A DNA stretch of 64,000 nt from Prado023 sp963777855 (GCA_963777855.1 CAVZRW010000009.1:221467-285466), one strand, 5' to 3'. Numbered from the stretch's first letter, positions 39,126-49,588 are shown. Made by a program: numbers and translations. Notes: generated from the letters alone by a model not told the origin.

Positions 39126-40069
39126 ATGCAGATCCCCGCCTCGGGAAGTGCGGTCGACACCTACCTGAACGAGACGCAGAACCTGGACCTGCCCGTCGTG
39201 GCCAGCCCGGCCAAGGGCCTGCGCTCGTCGCGGGCCACGCCGTACTGGCTGCTGCTGCCGGGCATGGCGTGGCTGACGGTCTTCTTCGTCATCCCGCTGT
39301 TCTCGCTGTTCTCGACGTCGCTGCAGTCGCCGGTCAGCGACAACCCCGACGACGGCTACTACTTCAACTGGGACTTCGCCAACTACTCCGAGGCGCTGAG
39401 CCGCTACGGCGAGCAGTTCCTGCGCTCGTTCGTGTACGCCGGGACGGCGACCCTCCTGGCGCTGGTGATCGCCTACCCGCTGGCCTACTTCATCGCCTTC
39501 AAGTCCGGGGAAGTACAAGACGCTGCTGCTGGTCCTGGTGGTCGCGCCGTTCTTCGCCTCCTTCCTGATCCGCACCTACGCGTGGAAGACGATCCTGGCC
39601 GACGAGGGCTTCATCGTGCAGACGATGAACGCCCTGAACCTGCTGCCCGCGGACCGGATCCTGAACACGCCGATCGCGGTGGTCACGGGCATCACGTACA
39701 ACTTCCTGCCGTTCATGATCCTGCCGCTGTACGCCGCGCTGGACAAGATCGACCCGCGTCTGGCCGAGGCGGGCGCGGACCTCTACGCCACGCCCTTCAC
39801 GACCTTCCGCAAGGTCATCTGGCCGCTGTCCCTGCCCGGGTGTGGTGGCCGGGACGCTGCTGACGTTCATCCCGGCGACTGGTGACTACATCAACGCCAA
39901 GCTGCTGGGCTCCACGAACGACCGGATGATCGGCTCGGTCATCGACAGCCAGTTCATCATCGTGCGCGACTACCCGATCGCCTCGGCGCTGAGCTTCCTG
40001 CTGATGGCCTCGATCCTGATCCTCGTCACGATCTACGTCCGGCGCGCCGGGACGGAGGACCTGCTCTGA
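39126..40069 (+). CDS. potB: Spermidine/putrescine ABC transporter permease PotB, two frameshifts
   Basis: PotB is one of two membrane subunits. It begins with a hydrophilic segment, then YWLLLPGMAWLTVFFVIPLFSLF and further helices. The permease EAA-like loop LAEAGADLYATPFTTFRKVIWPLSLPG, which contacts PotA, is visible near 39,765-39,840. Indels near 39,511 and 39,838 split the gene into three frames that join without loss. The end ASALSFLLMASILILVTIYVRRAG is the last helix. Its TGA overlaps the potC ATG by one base. Confidence 0.87.
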
Positions 40070-40948
40070 TGGCCACCAACCAGCTCGATCCCGCCCTGCT
40101 CGAGGCCCCGCCCGCCCAGGAGTCCGGCGCACAGCGCACCGTGCGGTGGCTCCGCGAGCACACCCTGGCGATCTACTCGGCCCTGGCGCTGATCTACATG
40201 TTCCTGCCCGGTGGCGGTCGTGGTGCTGTTCTCGTTCAACAACCCCGTCGGGCGCACGAACACCCGCTGGAACGAGTTCTCCCTCGATGCGTGGCTGAAC
40301 ATCTGCAAGGACCCGACGATCTGCCGGTCGGTGGGCGTCAGTGCCACGATCGCGCTCTTCGCGACCATCGTCGGGACCATCCTCGGCACGATGATCTCCT
40401 TCGCGCTGGTCCGCCACCGCTTCACGGGCCGCTCGGCGACGAACCTGCTCATCTTCCTGCCGATGGCCACCGCCGAGGTCGTGCTCGGCTCCTCGCTGCT
40501 GGCCCTGTTCCTGAACATGTACTGGGGCTCCTGGCAGATGCCGCTGGGCTTCTGGACGATCCTGATCGCGCACATCATGTTCGTCATCAGCTTCGTGGTG
40601 GTGACCGTCAAGGCGCGCCTGTCCGGCCTGGACCCACGGCTGGAGCAGGCGTCGATGGACCTCTACGCCGACGAGAGGGCGACCTTCCGGTACGTGACCC
40701 TGCCGCTGGTGGCTCCGGGCATCATGGGTGCCGCGCTGCTGGCGTTCTCGCTGTCGTTCGACGACTTCATCATCACGAACTTCAACTCCGGCTCGACGGT
40801 GACCTTCCCGATGTACATCTGGGGCGCTGCCCAGCGCGGGATCCCGCCGCAGGTCAACGTGATCGCCTCGATCATGTTCTTCGGCGCCCTGGCGATCGTG
40901 CTCGTCGCCCAGGTGGCCGGCGCCCGCCGCCGGCGCGCGAAGGTGTGA
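40069..40948 (+). CDS. potC: Spermidine/putrescine ABC transporter permease PotC, one frameshift
   Basis: PotC is the second permease. The first frame carries the N-terminal tail and helix 1 (LAIYSALALIYMFLPG); an indel near 40,212 moves to the frame with VVVLFSFNNPVGRTNTRWNEFS, the helix pairs VSATIALFATIVGTILGTMISFALV and the coupling loop LEQASMDLYADERATFRYVTLPLVAPG. SFDDFIITNFNSG is a typical PotC loop. It ends the four-gene transporter operon; the convergent kinase gene follows after 36 bases. Confidence 0.88.
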
Positions 40949-40984
40949 GGCCGGGACCGCAGCGGTCGACGCGTTGGCGATCGG

Positions 40985-42593
40985 TCAGGACGCCTGGAGC
41001 AGGACGACCTTCTGGCCCTTCTTCCAGACGGCGTCGCCCTTCATGGTGACCTGGACGGACCTCCCGGCGGGGACGTCGGTCACCGTCGTCGAGACTGACC
41101 CCAGGGACTCCTCGCCCAGGTACACCCACGTGGTGAGGTCGGCCGACGGCAGTACTGCTGCCGGTGTTGCGCACCGTCCCGGAGACGACCAGGCCGTCGG
41201 CGGTGTTGTCGTAGCGGTAGGTCTCCAGCAGCCAGTCCCCATCCTTGAGCTGGTCCTTGGCCGGGGCCGGGGGCGCGTCCGCGGCCGATGGAGGTGCGCC
41301 GGTGGAGGTCCCGGAGCCGGAGCCGTTGTCGGTCGAGGCTCCTCCGAGGGCCTGCACGACGAACCAGCCGCCGACCAGCAGCGCCAGCCCGACGAGGGTG
41401 ACCACCAGGATGCGGCGGCGAGTGGCCCGGCGCTTCTGGGCGGCGGCCGTGCGCGGGCCGACGGTCCGGGGGTTGCCGGCTGTTCGTGGTCGGAGGGGGG
41501 GCGGCGCCGGTGCGGTGCCGACGGCCGGTGCGGTGCGGGCGGTGCGACGCTGGCGGGCGGTGCGACCAGCGTCTGGTCCGACCCAGGAGTCACATCGGCG
41601 TTGGCCACGGGTGCACTCAGCGCGCCCGGCGGGATCGACGACCCGGGGGCCGTGGGGGCGGCTGGCGCAGGGGGAGTGGTCGGGGGTCCCGCCAGGGAGG
41701 CTGCGGCGGCCGCACCCGGGGCGCCCAGGGCGATCGTCGGCTCCGGGGTGTCGGTCAGGGTCGTGCCGCCGGTGGTGCTGCCCCGCAGCCGGTCCAGCAC
41801 CTGGCGGGCGGTCGGTCGGCGTGCGGGGTCCTTGGCCAGCATCCGCTGCAGCAGCGCGGCACGGTTCGGGTCGATGCCGACCAGGTCCGGCTCGCGCGTG
41901 GCGATGCTCATCAGGACGGCAACCGACGCCCCCTCACCGAACGGGGGCCGCCCGGTCGCGGCGTAGGCCAGCAGCGAGCCGAGGGCGAAGATGTCGCTCG
42001 GCGGACCGGTGGGCTCCAACGTCGCCTGCTCGGGGGAGAGCCAGGACGGGCTGCCGGTGACCAGCCCGGTCGCGGTCAGCGAGGTCGCGTCCTCCGGGTG
42101 CGCGATGCCGAAGTCGATCAGCTCCGGGCCGTGCTCGCCGAGGATGACGTTGCCGGGCTTGAGGTCGCGGTGGGTGATCCGATGCTGCTCGAGGACGGCG
42201 AGGGCCTGGGCCATGCCGCGGGCCAGCTTCCACCACTCGTCCTCGGGCAGGGGCCCGTTCTCAGCGATCGCATCGCGCAGGGTCGGACCCCGCCACGTAC
42301 TCGATGGCCAGCCACGCAGGCTCGGACTCGAGGTCGGCGGCCAGGAACTCGCTGATGTGCGCATCATTCACCGAGCGCAGGATCGCGACCTCCCGGCGGA
42401 AGCGGTCGCGGGTGGCGGGGGCGTCGAGCAGGCCGGGTCGGATGACCTTCAGCGCCGCACCCTCGTACCCGGGTGCGGACGCGTAGAAGACCACGCCCAT
42501 ACCGCCAGCGCCCAGCCGTGAGTGGATCGTCCACGGCCCGACCTGCCGGGGGTCGTGCATCGACAGCGGCGACCCCACTGTGGGCTCGGACAT
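40985..42593 (-). CDS. Membrane-anchored Ser/Thr protein kinase, frameshifted
   Basis: The kinase domain begins IHSRLGAGGMGVVFYASAPG (glycine loop) with the lysine in AALKVIRPGLLD. The catalytic loop ITHRDLKPGNVILG and the LIDFGIAH magnesium motif follow, then SPSWLSPEQATLEPTGPPSDIFALGSLLAYA. After a Pro/Ala-rich linker there is one membrane helix (VTLVGLALLVGGWFVVQAL) and an outer domain (YDNTADGLVVSGTVRNTGSS, then DLTTWVYLGEESLGSV) resembling FxLYD-type domains instead of PASTA repeats. Indels near 42,290, 41,480 and 41,150 split it. The outer part may sense a ligand; target proteins are unknown. Confidence 0.82.
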
Positions 42594-42822
42594 GGGGCAC
42601 CTCCCGTCTGCACGGGCGCTCGGCGCGTGATGTGGACTGGCGCCAATCTAGTGGATCGGGCTGCGCCGCGACGGGTCCCGGGTCCGGCTGGGACCGCTCC
42701 AGCACGAGGCGGCGTTGTCCAGTGCGCGCCGCTACACTTCAGGGGCTGCGGTTCACCGGGTGGCGTTCGTTCACCGACCGCGCGGCCGTATCGTCCGGAG
42801 GACCCGGGGCGGCTGACTTGGA

Positions 42823-44257
42823 GTGCGATATCTGGTGCCGTACTCACGTACCCGGATCAGGCCGTCCTCACGAAGCGCGTTGGCCGACGTCACGCACGCC
42901 CCCTTCTGGCTGGACCGCCCCGAGCGGCCGGAGCCGACTGCCGGCCCTGGTCGCCGACACCACCGCCGACCTGGTCATCGTGGGCGGTGGCTACACCGGC
43001 ATGTGGACCGCCCTGCTGGCCAAGGAGGCCGATCCCGGTCTGGATGTCCTCGTCCTCGAGGGCGACCGGATTGCCGAGGGTGCCTCGGGTCGCAACGGCG
43101 GGTTCATGGCCGCGTCGATCACCCACGGCTTCAGCAATGGGCTGTCGCGCTGGCCGGATGAGATGGTGGAGCTGACCCGTCAGGGCCAGGCCAACCTCGA
43201 CGCGATCGAGGCGACGATCGCCCGCTACGGCATGGACGTCGACTTCGCCCGGACCGGAGAGCTCGACGTCGCCACTGAGGACTACCAGGTGGCCGAGCTC
43301 GCGGAGCTCCCGGAGCTGGTGGCTCCGTTCGGTGAGGACCTGGAGTTCCTCGACGGGCCGGCGACCCGCGCGATGGTGGGCTCGCCCCTGTACCGGGGAA
43401 GCGTCCTGAACCGCGACGGTGTCGCCCTCGTCGATCCGGCGAAGCTGAGCTGGGAGCTGGCACGGGTGGTGCGCTCCCTGGGCGTGCGGGTGCATGAGCA
43501 CTCGCCGGTGACCGGGCTGGAGGCGACGGAGTCCGGCATCGAGGTGCGTACCCCGCACGCCACCGTGCGCGCCCGGCAGGTGGCCCTCGGGACCAGTGCG
43601 TTCCCGAACCTCCTGCGTCGCGTCCGTCCCTTCATCATCCCCGTGTACGACTACGCGCTGATGACCGAGCCGCTCACGGCCGCGCAGTGGGACAGCATCG
43701 GATGGGCCTTCCGCGGCGGGGTCGGCGACAGCAACAACCAGTTCCACTACACCCGGCCCACGGCTGACGGACGACTGCTCTGGGGCGGCTTCGAGGCCAT
43801 GTACCACTACGGCAGCCGGATGAACCCGGCGCTCAACCGCGACGACGCCACGAGCGCGGTGCTCGCCGAGAACTTCTTCGAGACCTTCCCCCAACTCGAG
43901 GGCCTGCGGTTCTCGCACGCGTGGGGCGGGGCGATCGACACGTGCTCCCGGTTCAGCGCCTTCTGGGGCACGGCGATGGGTGGCCGCGTGGCCTACAGCG
44001 TCGGGTACACCGGCCTGGGGGTCGGCGCCACGCGCTTCGGCGCCCAGGTGATGCTGGACCTGCTCGCCGGTCGCGAGACCGAGCGAACCCGGCTGTCGAT
44101 GGTGGGCACGAAGCCGATCCCGTTCCCGCCTGAGCCGTTCCGCAGCCCCGCAGTCGGGCTGACCCGGTGGTCGCTGGACCGCGCCGACAACTCCGGTGGC
44201 CGGCGCAACGTGTGGCTGCGCACCCTGGACCGGATGGGACTCGGCTTCGACTCATGA
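42823..44257 (+). CDS. FAD-dependent amine oxidase (second copy), 5' frameshift
   Basis: This DAO-family oxidase resembles the one at 26184-27561. The N-terminus THAPFWLDRPERPEP is in one frame; an indel near 42,940 moves to VADTTADLVIVGGGYTGMWTALLAKEADP, the FAD fold, and EGASGRNGGFMAASITHG. Later come TSAFPNLLRRVRPFIIPVYD, GGFEAMYHYGSRMNPALN and VAYSVGYTGLGVGATRFGAQV. These match the gamma-glutamylputrescine oxidase-like group. The start codon is uncertain: GTG 42823, GTG 42835 or TTG 42880. It lies between the kinase and mmsA and is 84 bases from the latter, probably in one transcript. Confidence 0.8.
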
Positions 44258-44341
44258 CCGACACTGGGAACATCCGCGAGCCCACGACCAATCCCGCTGC
44301 ACCGACCCGACCTACCCCAGCCCGCGAACCGAGAGGCACCC

Positions 44342-45923
44342 ATGAAGCACGTCACCCACTGGATCAACGGCGCACCCTACGTCGCCACCGAGGCCGAGGT
44401 CCCCGCCGACAAGGTCGGTGCGGCGCTGACCGCGCTGCGCGACAAGGCGGTCGACCTCATCGACCCGGAGCGCAGCGGCGACATCTACGACCCGGCCACC
44501 GGCAAGGTCAGCGGCACCGTCGACTTCGCCTCGATCCGGATCATGGACGAGGCCGTCGCCGCAGCGAAGGCGGCGTTCGCCGGGTGGGGCACCACGTCGA
44601 TCACGAAGCGCACGCAGGTCATGTTCAACTTCCGCGAGCTGCTCAACGCAGCGCAAGGAGGAGCTCGCCGCGATCATCACCGACGAGCACGGCAAGGTGC
44701 TCTCCGACGCCCTCGGCGAGGTCACCCGCGGGCTCGAGGTCGTCGAGTTCGCCTGCGGCATCCCGCACCTGCTCAAGGGCGGCTACTCGTCGAGAACGTC
44801 TCGACCGGCGTCGACGTGCTACTCGATGCGCCAGCCGCTCGGCGTGGTCGGCATCATCCGCCCGTTCAACTTCCCGGCGATGGTCCCGATGTGGTTCTTC
44901 CCGATCGCGATCGCCGTCGGGCAACACCGTCGTCCTCAAGCCCACCGAGAAGGACCCGACCGCGGCGAACTGGATCGCCGAGCTGCTGGAAGGAGGCGGG
45001 CCTGCCCGACGGCGTGTTCAACGTCGTGCACGGCGACAAGGTGGCCGTCGACGCGCTGCTGACGCACCCGGACGTGCAGCGCGATCTCCTTCGTCGGCTC
45101 GACGCCGATCGCCAAGTACGTCTACGAGACCGGCGACCGCGCACGGCAAGCGCGTCCAGGCCCTCGGCGGGGCGAAGAACCACATGGTGGTGCTGCCCGA
45201 CGCCGACCTCGACCTCGCCGCCGACGCCGCGGTCAACGCCGGCTTCGGCTCGGCGGGCGAGCGCTGCATGGCGATCTCGGCGCTGGTGGCCGTCGGCGAC
45301 AGTCGCCGATCGCGCTCGTCGCCAAGATCGCTGAGCGGATGGCCACGCTGCGCACCGGTGACGGCACGGCGCGGCTGCGACATGGGCCCGCTGGTCACCG
45401 GCGTGCACCGCGACAAGGTGGCGTCCTACGTCGACGCCGGCGAGGCGGCCGGTGCGACGCTGGTCGTGGACGGCCGCGACGCCGAGTCGTCGACGGCGAC
45501 GCCGACGGCTTCTGGCTCGGGCCCACGCTGTTCGACCACGTCACCGCCGGACATGAGCATCTACACCGACGAGATCTTCGGGCCGGTGCTCGTCGGTCGT
45601 GCGCGTCGACTCCTACGAGGCCGCCCTCGAGCTCGTCAACGACCAGCCCGTACGGCAACGGCACCGCGATCTTCACCAACGACGGCGGCGCTGCGCGGCG
45701 CTTCCAGGACGAGGTCGAGGTCGGCATGATCGGCATCAACGTGCCGATCCCGGTGCCGATGGCGTACTACTCGTTCGGCGGCTGGAAGTCCTCGCTGTTC
45801 GGCGACACCCACGCCCACGGCACCGAGGGCGTGCACTTCTTCACCCGCGGCAAGGTCGTCACCTCGCGCTGGCTCGACCCGAGCCACGGCGGGATCAACC
45901 TGGGCTTCCCGACCCACGGCTGA
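44342..45923 (+). CDS. mmsA: CoA-acylating (methyl)malonate-semialdehyde dehydrogenase, heavily frameshifted
   Basis: MmsA converts malonate or methylmalonate semialdehyde to acetyl- or propionyl-CoA. Fragments in order across all three frames are VTHWINGAPYVATEAEVPADKV, VMFNFRELLNAAQ, DEHGKVLSDALGEVTRGLEVVEFACGIPHLLKGGYS, GVVGIIRPFNFPAMVPMWFFPIAIAV, HGKRVQALGGAKNHMVVLPDADLD, NAGFGSAGERCMAISALVAVG with catalytic Cys, and MIGINVPIPVPMAYYSFGGWKSSLFGD. At least eight indels fall between 44,640 and 45,610, the densest damage in the window. The gene fits breakdown of beta-alanine, a product of longer polyamines, beside the aminotransferase and oxidases; this link is inference. Confidence 0.85.
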
Positions 45924-45947
45924 CGCGCGTCGCGCTGCACGTCTCGT

Positions 45948-46004
45948 CCGGTGATCCATTCGGGTTGGCGACTCTCCAGGGTGCGCACCCGAATGGATCA
46001 CCGG
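45948..46004. terminator. Perfect 18-bp inverted repeat between convergent genes
   Basis: CCGGTGATCCATTCGGGT (45948-45965) and ACCCGAATGGATCACCGG (45987-46004) pair perfectly around a 21-base loop, midway between mmsA and the convergent exported-protein gene. It is a good bidirectional terminator candidate, although no U-tract is present. Confidence 0.65.
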
Positions 46005-46027
46005 GACGCGCCACGGCCCATCGCGGC

Positions 46028-46960
46028 CTACTGGAAGGACACCCAGCGGGGCTCGGGCTTGATCGCCATGGTCCGCTTGGGGCCGAGCATCGGGCGGTCC
46101 TCGTCGATGAAGTTCTTCCAGCCGAAGGCGATCCCCTTCGGGGCGTTGCTGCGCAGTGCGCGCCATGTGGAGCGCTTGGCCGGCTGGGAGCCGAGGCCGT
46201 CCATCTGGATGACCATCGCCAGCTCGTCGCGGGAGGTGTCCAGGGATGACCGGTTGGTGATCATCGACGTCCGGAACTGGTGCAGCAGCAGCATCTTCTG
46301 GGGCAGGCCCGCGTCGCGGGTGAGGTCGGCCAGCCAGTCCACGACGTCGTTGATCTCCGAGGCCTTGACCGATCCGATCTGCTTGAGATGACGCTGTCTG
46401 GGCTTCAACCTCCACTCGGGGTCGAGGGCAAGTCCGACGTGCGGCTCGAGCAGCAGTTCGCGGTAGCGCTTCGCCTGGCTGAGGAAGGTGGAGCGACCCG
46501 GCTGCAGGTCGAGGACCACGTAGGTGCCGGCGCGGCCCGCGGCATCCACCATCGGGCGCAGCTTGGCGACGGAGGACTCTGCTGAGTAGTCGCCGTCGCT
46601 GCCCGCTGAGCGCGATGCGATCGTCGCGATGATCTCCAGCGCTGGGACCACACGCCGGTCGGTGTGCGGACGGTAGGACGCCGCCACCTTCTTGGCGCGC
46701 TTGATCGTGGCCGCGGTGCCCTGCTCGCCGAGGACCCCGAGGGCGCGGGAGCCGGGGTGGCCGTAGAGGGCGATGTACGTCTTGCCCTCGAAGATCCGGG
46801 TCCCGCCGCCCGGGAGCTCCGCGGTGGGCGCTGGTGCCGCGCTCGGGGGCGGCTGCGATGCCGTTGCAGGAGCCACGACCGACCCGACGACCAGGGCGAG
46901 CGCAGCCAGGCCCACGCCCCACGCTGCCCGCGGACGAACTACGTCGAACAGTGTCGACAT
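46028..46960 (-). CDS. Conserved exported protein, function unknown
   Basis: The 310-residue protein has an N-terminal membrane signal (AAWGVGLAALALVVGSVVAPATA) and a Pro/Ala-rich linker. The mature domain alternates strands and helices as a TIM barrel might: TYIALYGHPGSRALGVLGEQG, RVVPALEIIATIASRSAGSDG, TYVVLDLQPGRSTFLSQAKRYRELL, HVGLALDPEWRLKP and QKMLLLHQFRTSMI. I recall this pattern from actinobacterial cell-surface proteins without known activity. The frame is intact. It is convergent with mmsA across the 18-bp inverted repeat. Confidence 0.6.
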   Translation of the reverse strand: MSTLFDVVRPRAAWGVGLAALALVVGSVVAPATASQPPPSAAPAPTAELPGGGTRIFEGKTYIALYGHPGSRALGVLGEQGTAATIKRAKKVAASYRPHTDRRVVPALEIIATIASRSAGSDGDYSAESSVAKLRPMVDAAGRAGTYVVLDLQPGRSTFLSQAKRYRELLLEPHVGLALDPEWRLKPRQRHLKQIGSVKASEINDVVDWLADLTRDAGLPQKMLLLHQFRTSMITNRSSLDTSRDELAMVIQMDGLGSQPAKRSTWRALRSNAPKGIAFGWKNFIDEDRPMLGPKRTMAIKPEPRWVSFQ

Positions 46961-47257
46961 GACCCCACCTCCCCGGATCGGGCAAGCGTAGAGGGCGGAA
47001 TGTCAAGGTGCGCGCCAGGACGCCACCTGCCCCGAGGGCTTCTCGTGGAGGGCGCCCGATACCCTGATCCGGGGCCGTTCACGTGGCCCTCCGCGGCGGG
47101 CGCGAAAGAGGGTCGCCGCCCGGATGACCCCTCGTACATCCGGGTTGCGACCCGCATGATTCATTCCCAGTTGGTCGGATGACCAAACTGCGGCAGGGTG
47201 TGATGCTCCTCACCTCGCGGCCAGTCTGTCGACGCCCGGGTCCCAGGTAGTGGGGCC
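46961..47257. other. Gap upstream of the exported-protein gene
   Basis: Mostly unremarkable GC-rich sequence. An imperfect palindrome, ATCCGGGTTGCGACCCGCAT (about 47,139-47,158), shares the word CGGGTTG with the inverted repeat at 45948-46004. No gene is visible. Confidence 0.4.
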
Positions 47258-47610
47258 TCAGAGGGGAACGAGGACGTCCGGGTCGACCCGGCGCACCCAT
47301 CCGGTGGCGATGAGGTACTGGGCGGCGAGATACGTCGGCATGATGATCGCTGAGCGTCCGGTGAAGTCGAGGCCGCCTCACCCATCGCCAGGGACATGTC
47401 CGAGACCAGGAATAGCGCTGCGCCGATTCCGACGCGGCCGCTCGACGCCGGCGGCGAGGGACGCCATGATGCAGATGGCCAGGCTGTAGACGAGAACCGG
47501 AATCCTCAGATCGGCGAAACGTGGGCCGAGCCCGATATTCACCGTCAGCCAGAAGGCGGCGTACGCCAGGGCGACCGCCAGCGGCACCAGCGATACGGCG
47601 ATGTTGGTTC
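47258..47610 (-). CDS. YhhN-family membrane protein (lysoplasmalogenase), N-terminal half missing
   Basis: This is the C-terminal half of a YhhN-family protein; the human relative TMEM86 hydrolyses lysoplasmalogen. Hydrophobic helices are visible: VSLVPLAVALAYAAFWL, RIPVLVYSLAICIMASLAAG, VGIGAALFLVSDMSLAMGE and SAIIMPTYLAAQYLIATGW, ending RRVDPDVLVPL. Two small indels (about 47,378 and 47,440) split it. Family members are about 210-230 residues; here the first roughly 100 are absent because the sequence changes origin at about 47,611. It is thus the last gene of the actinobacterial piece, cut by a chimeric joint. Confidence 0.7.
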
Positions 47611-47638
47611 TGTTCTTGCTGCTTCGTTGCGTCTTGCT
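47611..47638 (+). other. Adapter-like sequence at the first chimeric joint
   Basis: The 28 bases TGTTCTTGCTGCTTCGTTGC plus GTCTTGCT align to the 26-base end of the standard nanopore ligation adapter with about 19 matches and two gaps, including the terminal TTGCT. Left of it a YhhN gene stops mid-protein; right of it an unrelated exported-protein gene is cut at its 3' end. The match alone is moderate; position and orientation make it convincing. Confidence 0.6.
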
Positions 47639-48208
47639 AGACGGACATAGGCGAACAGCGCCAGGAATCCGGTTTCGATGAAGCCGGTGTCCGGCGAGCG
47701 CAGCAGCGTGACCCGATCCACGTAGAAGCCGGCGCCCTCCAGCGTGCCGAAGCCGATCCTTCCGCTCGCGACCGGGATGCTCGCCTCGGCGCGATGCTTG
47801 ATCACGAGCAGCAGCCGATCGGCCCCGCCCGCCGGCAGGATCCGCGAAGGCTCGTGCCATCTCGTCGGAGGGGCGATTCCTGGACGAAGCCTGGCGCTGA
47901 ACGTCGAGCAGGCGGCCGTTCGCTATCGTCAGCGCGGCGACGTCGGCGGAGGGCACCGAACGCTTCAGGGCGCCGTCGACGTGCTTCAGCACGAGGCGGT
48001 CGAGCGCGCGGTCTGTCAATGCGGCGACTTCGTGGTCGTTGCGGATCAGCCGGCTACCGGTCTGGGTGCGCGCGCGGACGACCAGTCATCTGGTCGCCGA
48101 CCGCGGAGAGCACGGCGTAGCGCAGCCAGACGCGGGCGACGGCTGGGCGGCGACGCCGGAAGCCGCCGCGGCGGCGAAGAGGGCAGCAAGGACGTGGCGT
48201 CGCTTCAT
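47639..48208 (-). CDS. Exported protein of unknown function, 3'-truncated and frameshifted
   Basis: ATG 48208 follows an AAGGAGA site and opens a signal peptide (MKRRHVLAALFAAAAASGVAA). Later frames carry LTDRALDRLVLKHVDGALKRSVPSAD, ALTIANGRLLDVQRQAS and IGFGTLEGAGFYVDRVTLLRSPDTGFIETGFLALFAYV. I do not recognise the family; it reads as a periplasmic protein of the proteobacterial type. Indels near 48,090, 48,020 and 47,830 split it. The coding stops making sense at about 47,639, the joint with the actinobacterial piece. It is downstream of ppk2 on the same strand. Confidence 0.5.
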
Positions 48209-48416
48209 TGCGGTCTCCTTCTCAACAGGGGCATAGCCTAGCGAAGAGAGGCGCGCGTCCGTGCGCGGCGCTCGCTCCTTCGAAGACGGATCGTCGCCGC
48301 CGAAGGATCCCGTCGCGGCGGCGCCTCGGTCCGCACGGTCCGCCGCCGTGCTGTTGGCGGAAGCAGGCCGTGTGCCGGACGGAGGAAAGGGCGAATCCGA
48401 CCCCGCCCCCGTCGAG

Positions 48417-49588
48417 CTACAGCAGCGCGCTGCCCGGGTGTTCACCGCGCTCGTAGACCACGTGGGCGCGTCCGACCAGCAGGGTGTCGAGCGAGCCGAT
48501 GTTGTCGCGTGCACCTTGCTGGTGTAGGGCAGCTTGTGCAGCACGTAGCGCATGGCATTGAGGCGCGCGCGCTTCTTGCAGTCGGACTTGATGACCGTCC
48601 ACGGCGCATCGGCGGTGTCGGTCTCGAAGAACATGGCCTCCTTGGCCTTGGTGTAGTCGTCCCACTTGTCCAGCGAGGCCAGATCGATCGGGCTGAGCTT
48701 CCATTGCTTCAGGGGATGCGTCTCGCGCTCCTTGAAGCGCCGGCGCTGCTCCTTGCGGCTCACCGAAAACCAGAACTTGATCAGGTACACGCCGCTTCGC
48801 ACGAGGTTGGCGCTCGAACTCGCGGCGCCTGGCGCATGAACTCGCTGTACTCGGCTTCGGAGCAGAAGCCCATCACGCGCTCGACGCCGGCGCGGTTGTA
48901 CCAGGAGCGGTCAAAGAGAACGATCTCGCCAGCGGTCGGCAGGTGCTGCACGTAGCGCTGGAAATACCACTGCCCGCGTTCGGATCTCGCTGGGTTTCTC
49001 CAGCGCGACGACGCGCGCGCCGCGCGGATTCAGGTGTTCCATGAAGCGCTGGATGGTGCCGCCCTTGCCGGCGGCATCACGCCCCTCGAACAGGATCACC
49101 ACGCGTCTGCCCGGTTTCCTTGACCCAGGCCTGCAGCTTCAGCAGCTCCACCTGCAAGGTACTTCTGCTCCTCGTAGCTCTTGCGCGACATCAGGTTCTT
49201 GTAGGGGTAGCCGCCGGTGCGCCAGTCCTCGGCCAGCTCTTCGTCGGCGCTCTGCACCACGCTCTGGCCGCGGCGCGCGCGCTGCGCCATCAGCGCGCTG
49301 GCGCAGCTCGCCGCGTCGTCCGGCGACGCGCCTTCGAGGACGGCCTCCGGCGATGCCAGCTCTGGGCGTCGTTGCCGGCCGGGTGCGGTCCAGCACGTCC
49401 CGCACCGCGGCCAGCTTGGCCTCCTGCGCCGCGTCGGTGGCTTCGCCGACGGCGAAGCGCTCGATGCCTTCGGTGGTCAGCGTCGGCGCGGTGTCGCCGG
49501 CGGCCGTCTTGCGGGTCGCGCGGCTGGCGGTCGCGCCGTTGCCCTTGCGGGCGGGTCATCGTCGCGGGGTCGAGGAGGCAAGGGTCAT
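48417..49588 (-). CDS. ppk2: Polyphosphate kinase 2, frameshifted
   Basis: PPK2 uses polyphosphate to phosphorylate nucleoside di- or monophosphates. The N-terminal extension starts MTLASSTP. The core shows WRTGGYPYKNLMSRKSYEEQK, Walker A ILFEGRDAAGKGGTI, RFMEHLNPRGARVVALEKPSE, Walker B VLFDRSWYNRAGVERVMGFC, YLIKFWFSVSRKEQRRRFKERE and HPLKQWKLSPIDLASLDKW. The end reads NIGSLDTLLVGRAHVVYERGEHPGSALL. Several indels (near 49,550, 49,380, 49,110, 48,990, 48,820 and 48,530) separate these parts. The single-domain layout with this insertion pattern fits PPK2 class I (ADP-phosphorylating), which is inference. The first 22 codons recur at 53335-53401 in the fold-back. Confidence 0.88.

Noticed and set aside
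47258..48208. A natural fusion of YhhN and an exported domain
   Set aside because: Both parts are incomplete, the join contains adapter-like sequence, and the two come from different base-composition backgrounds.
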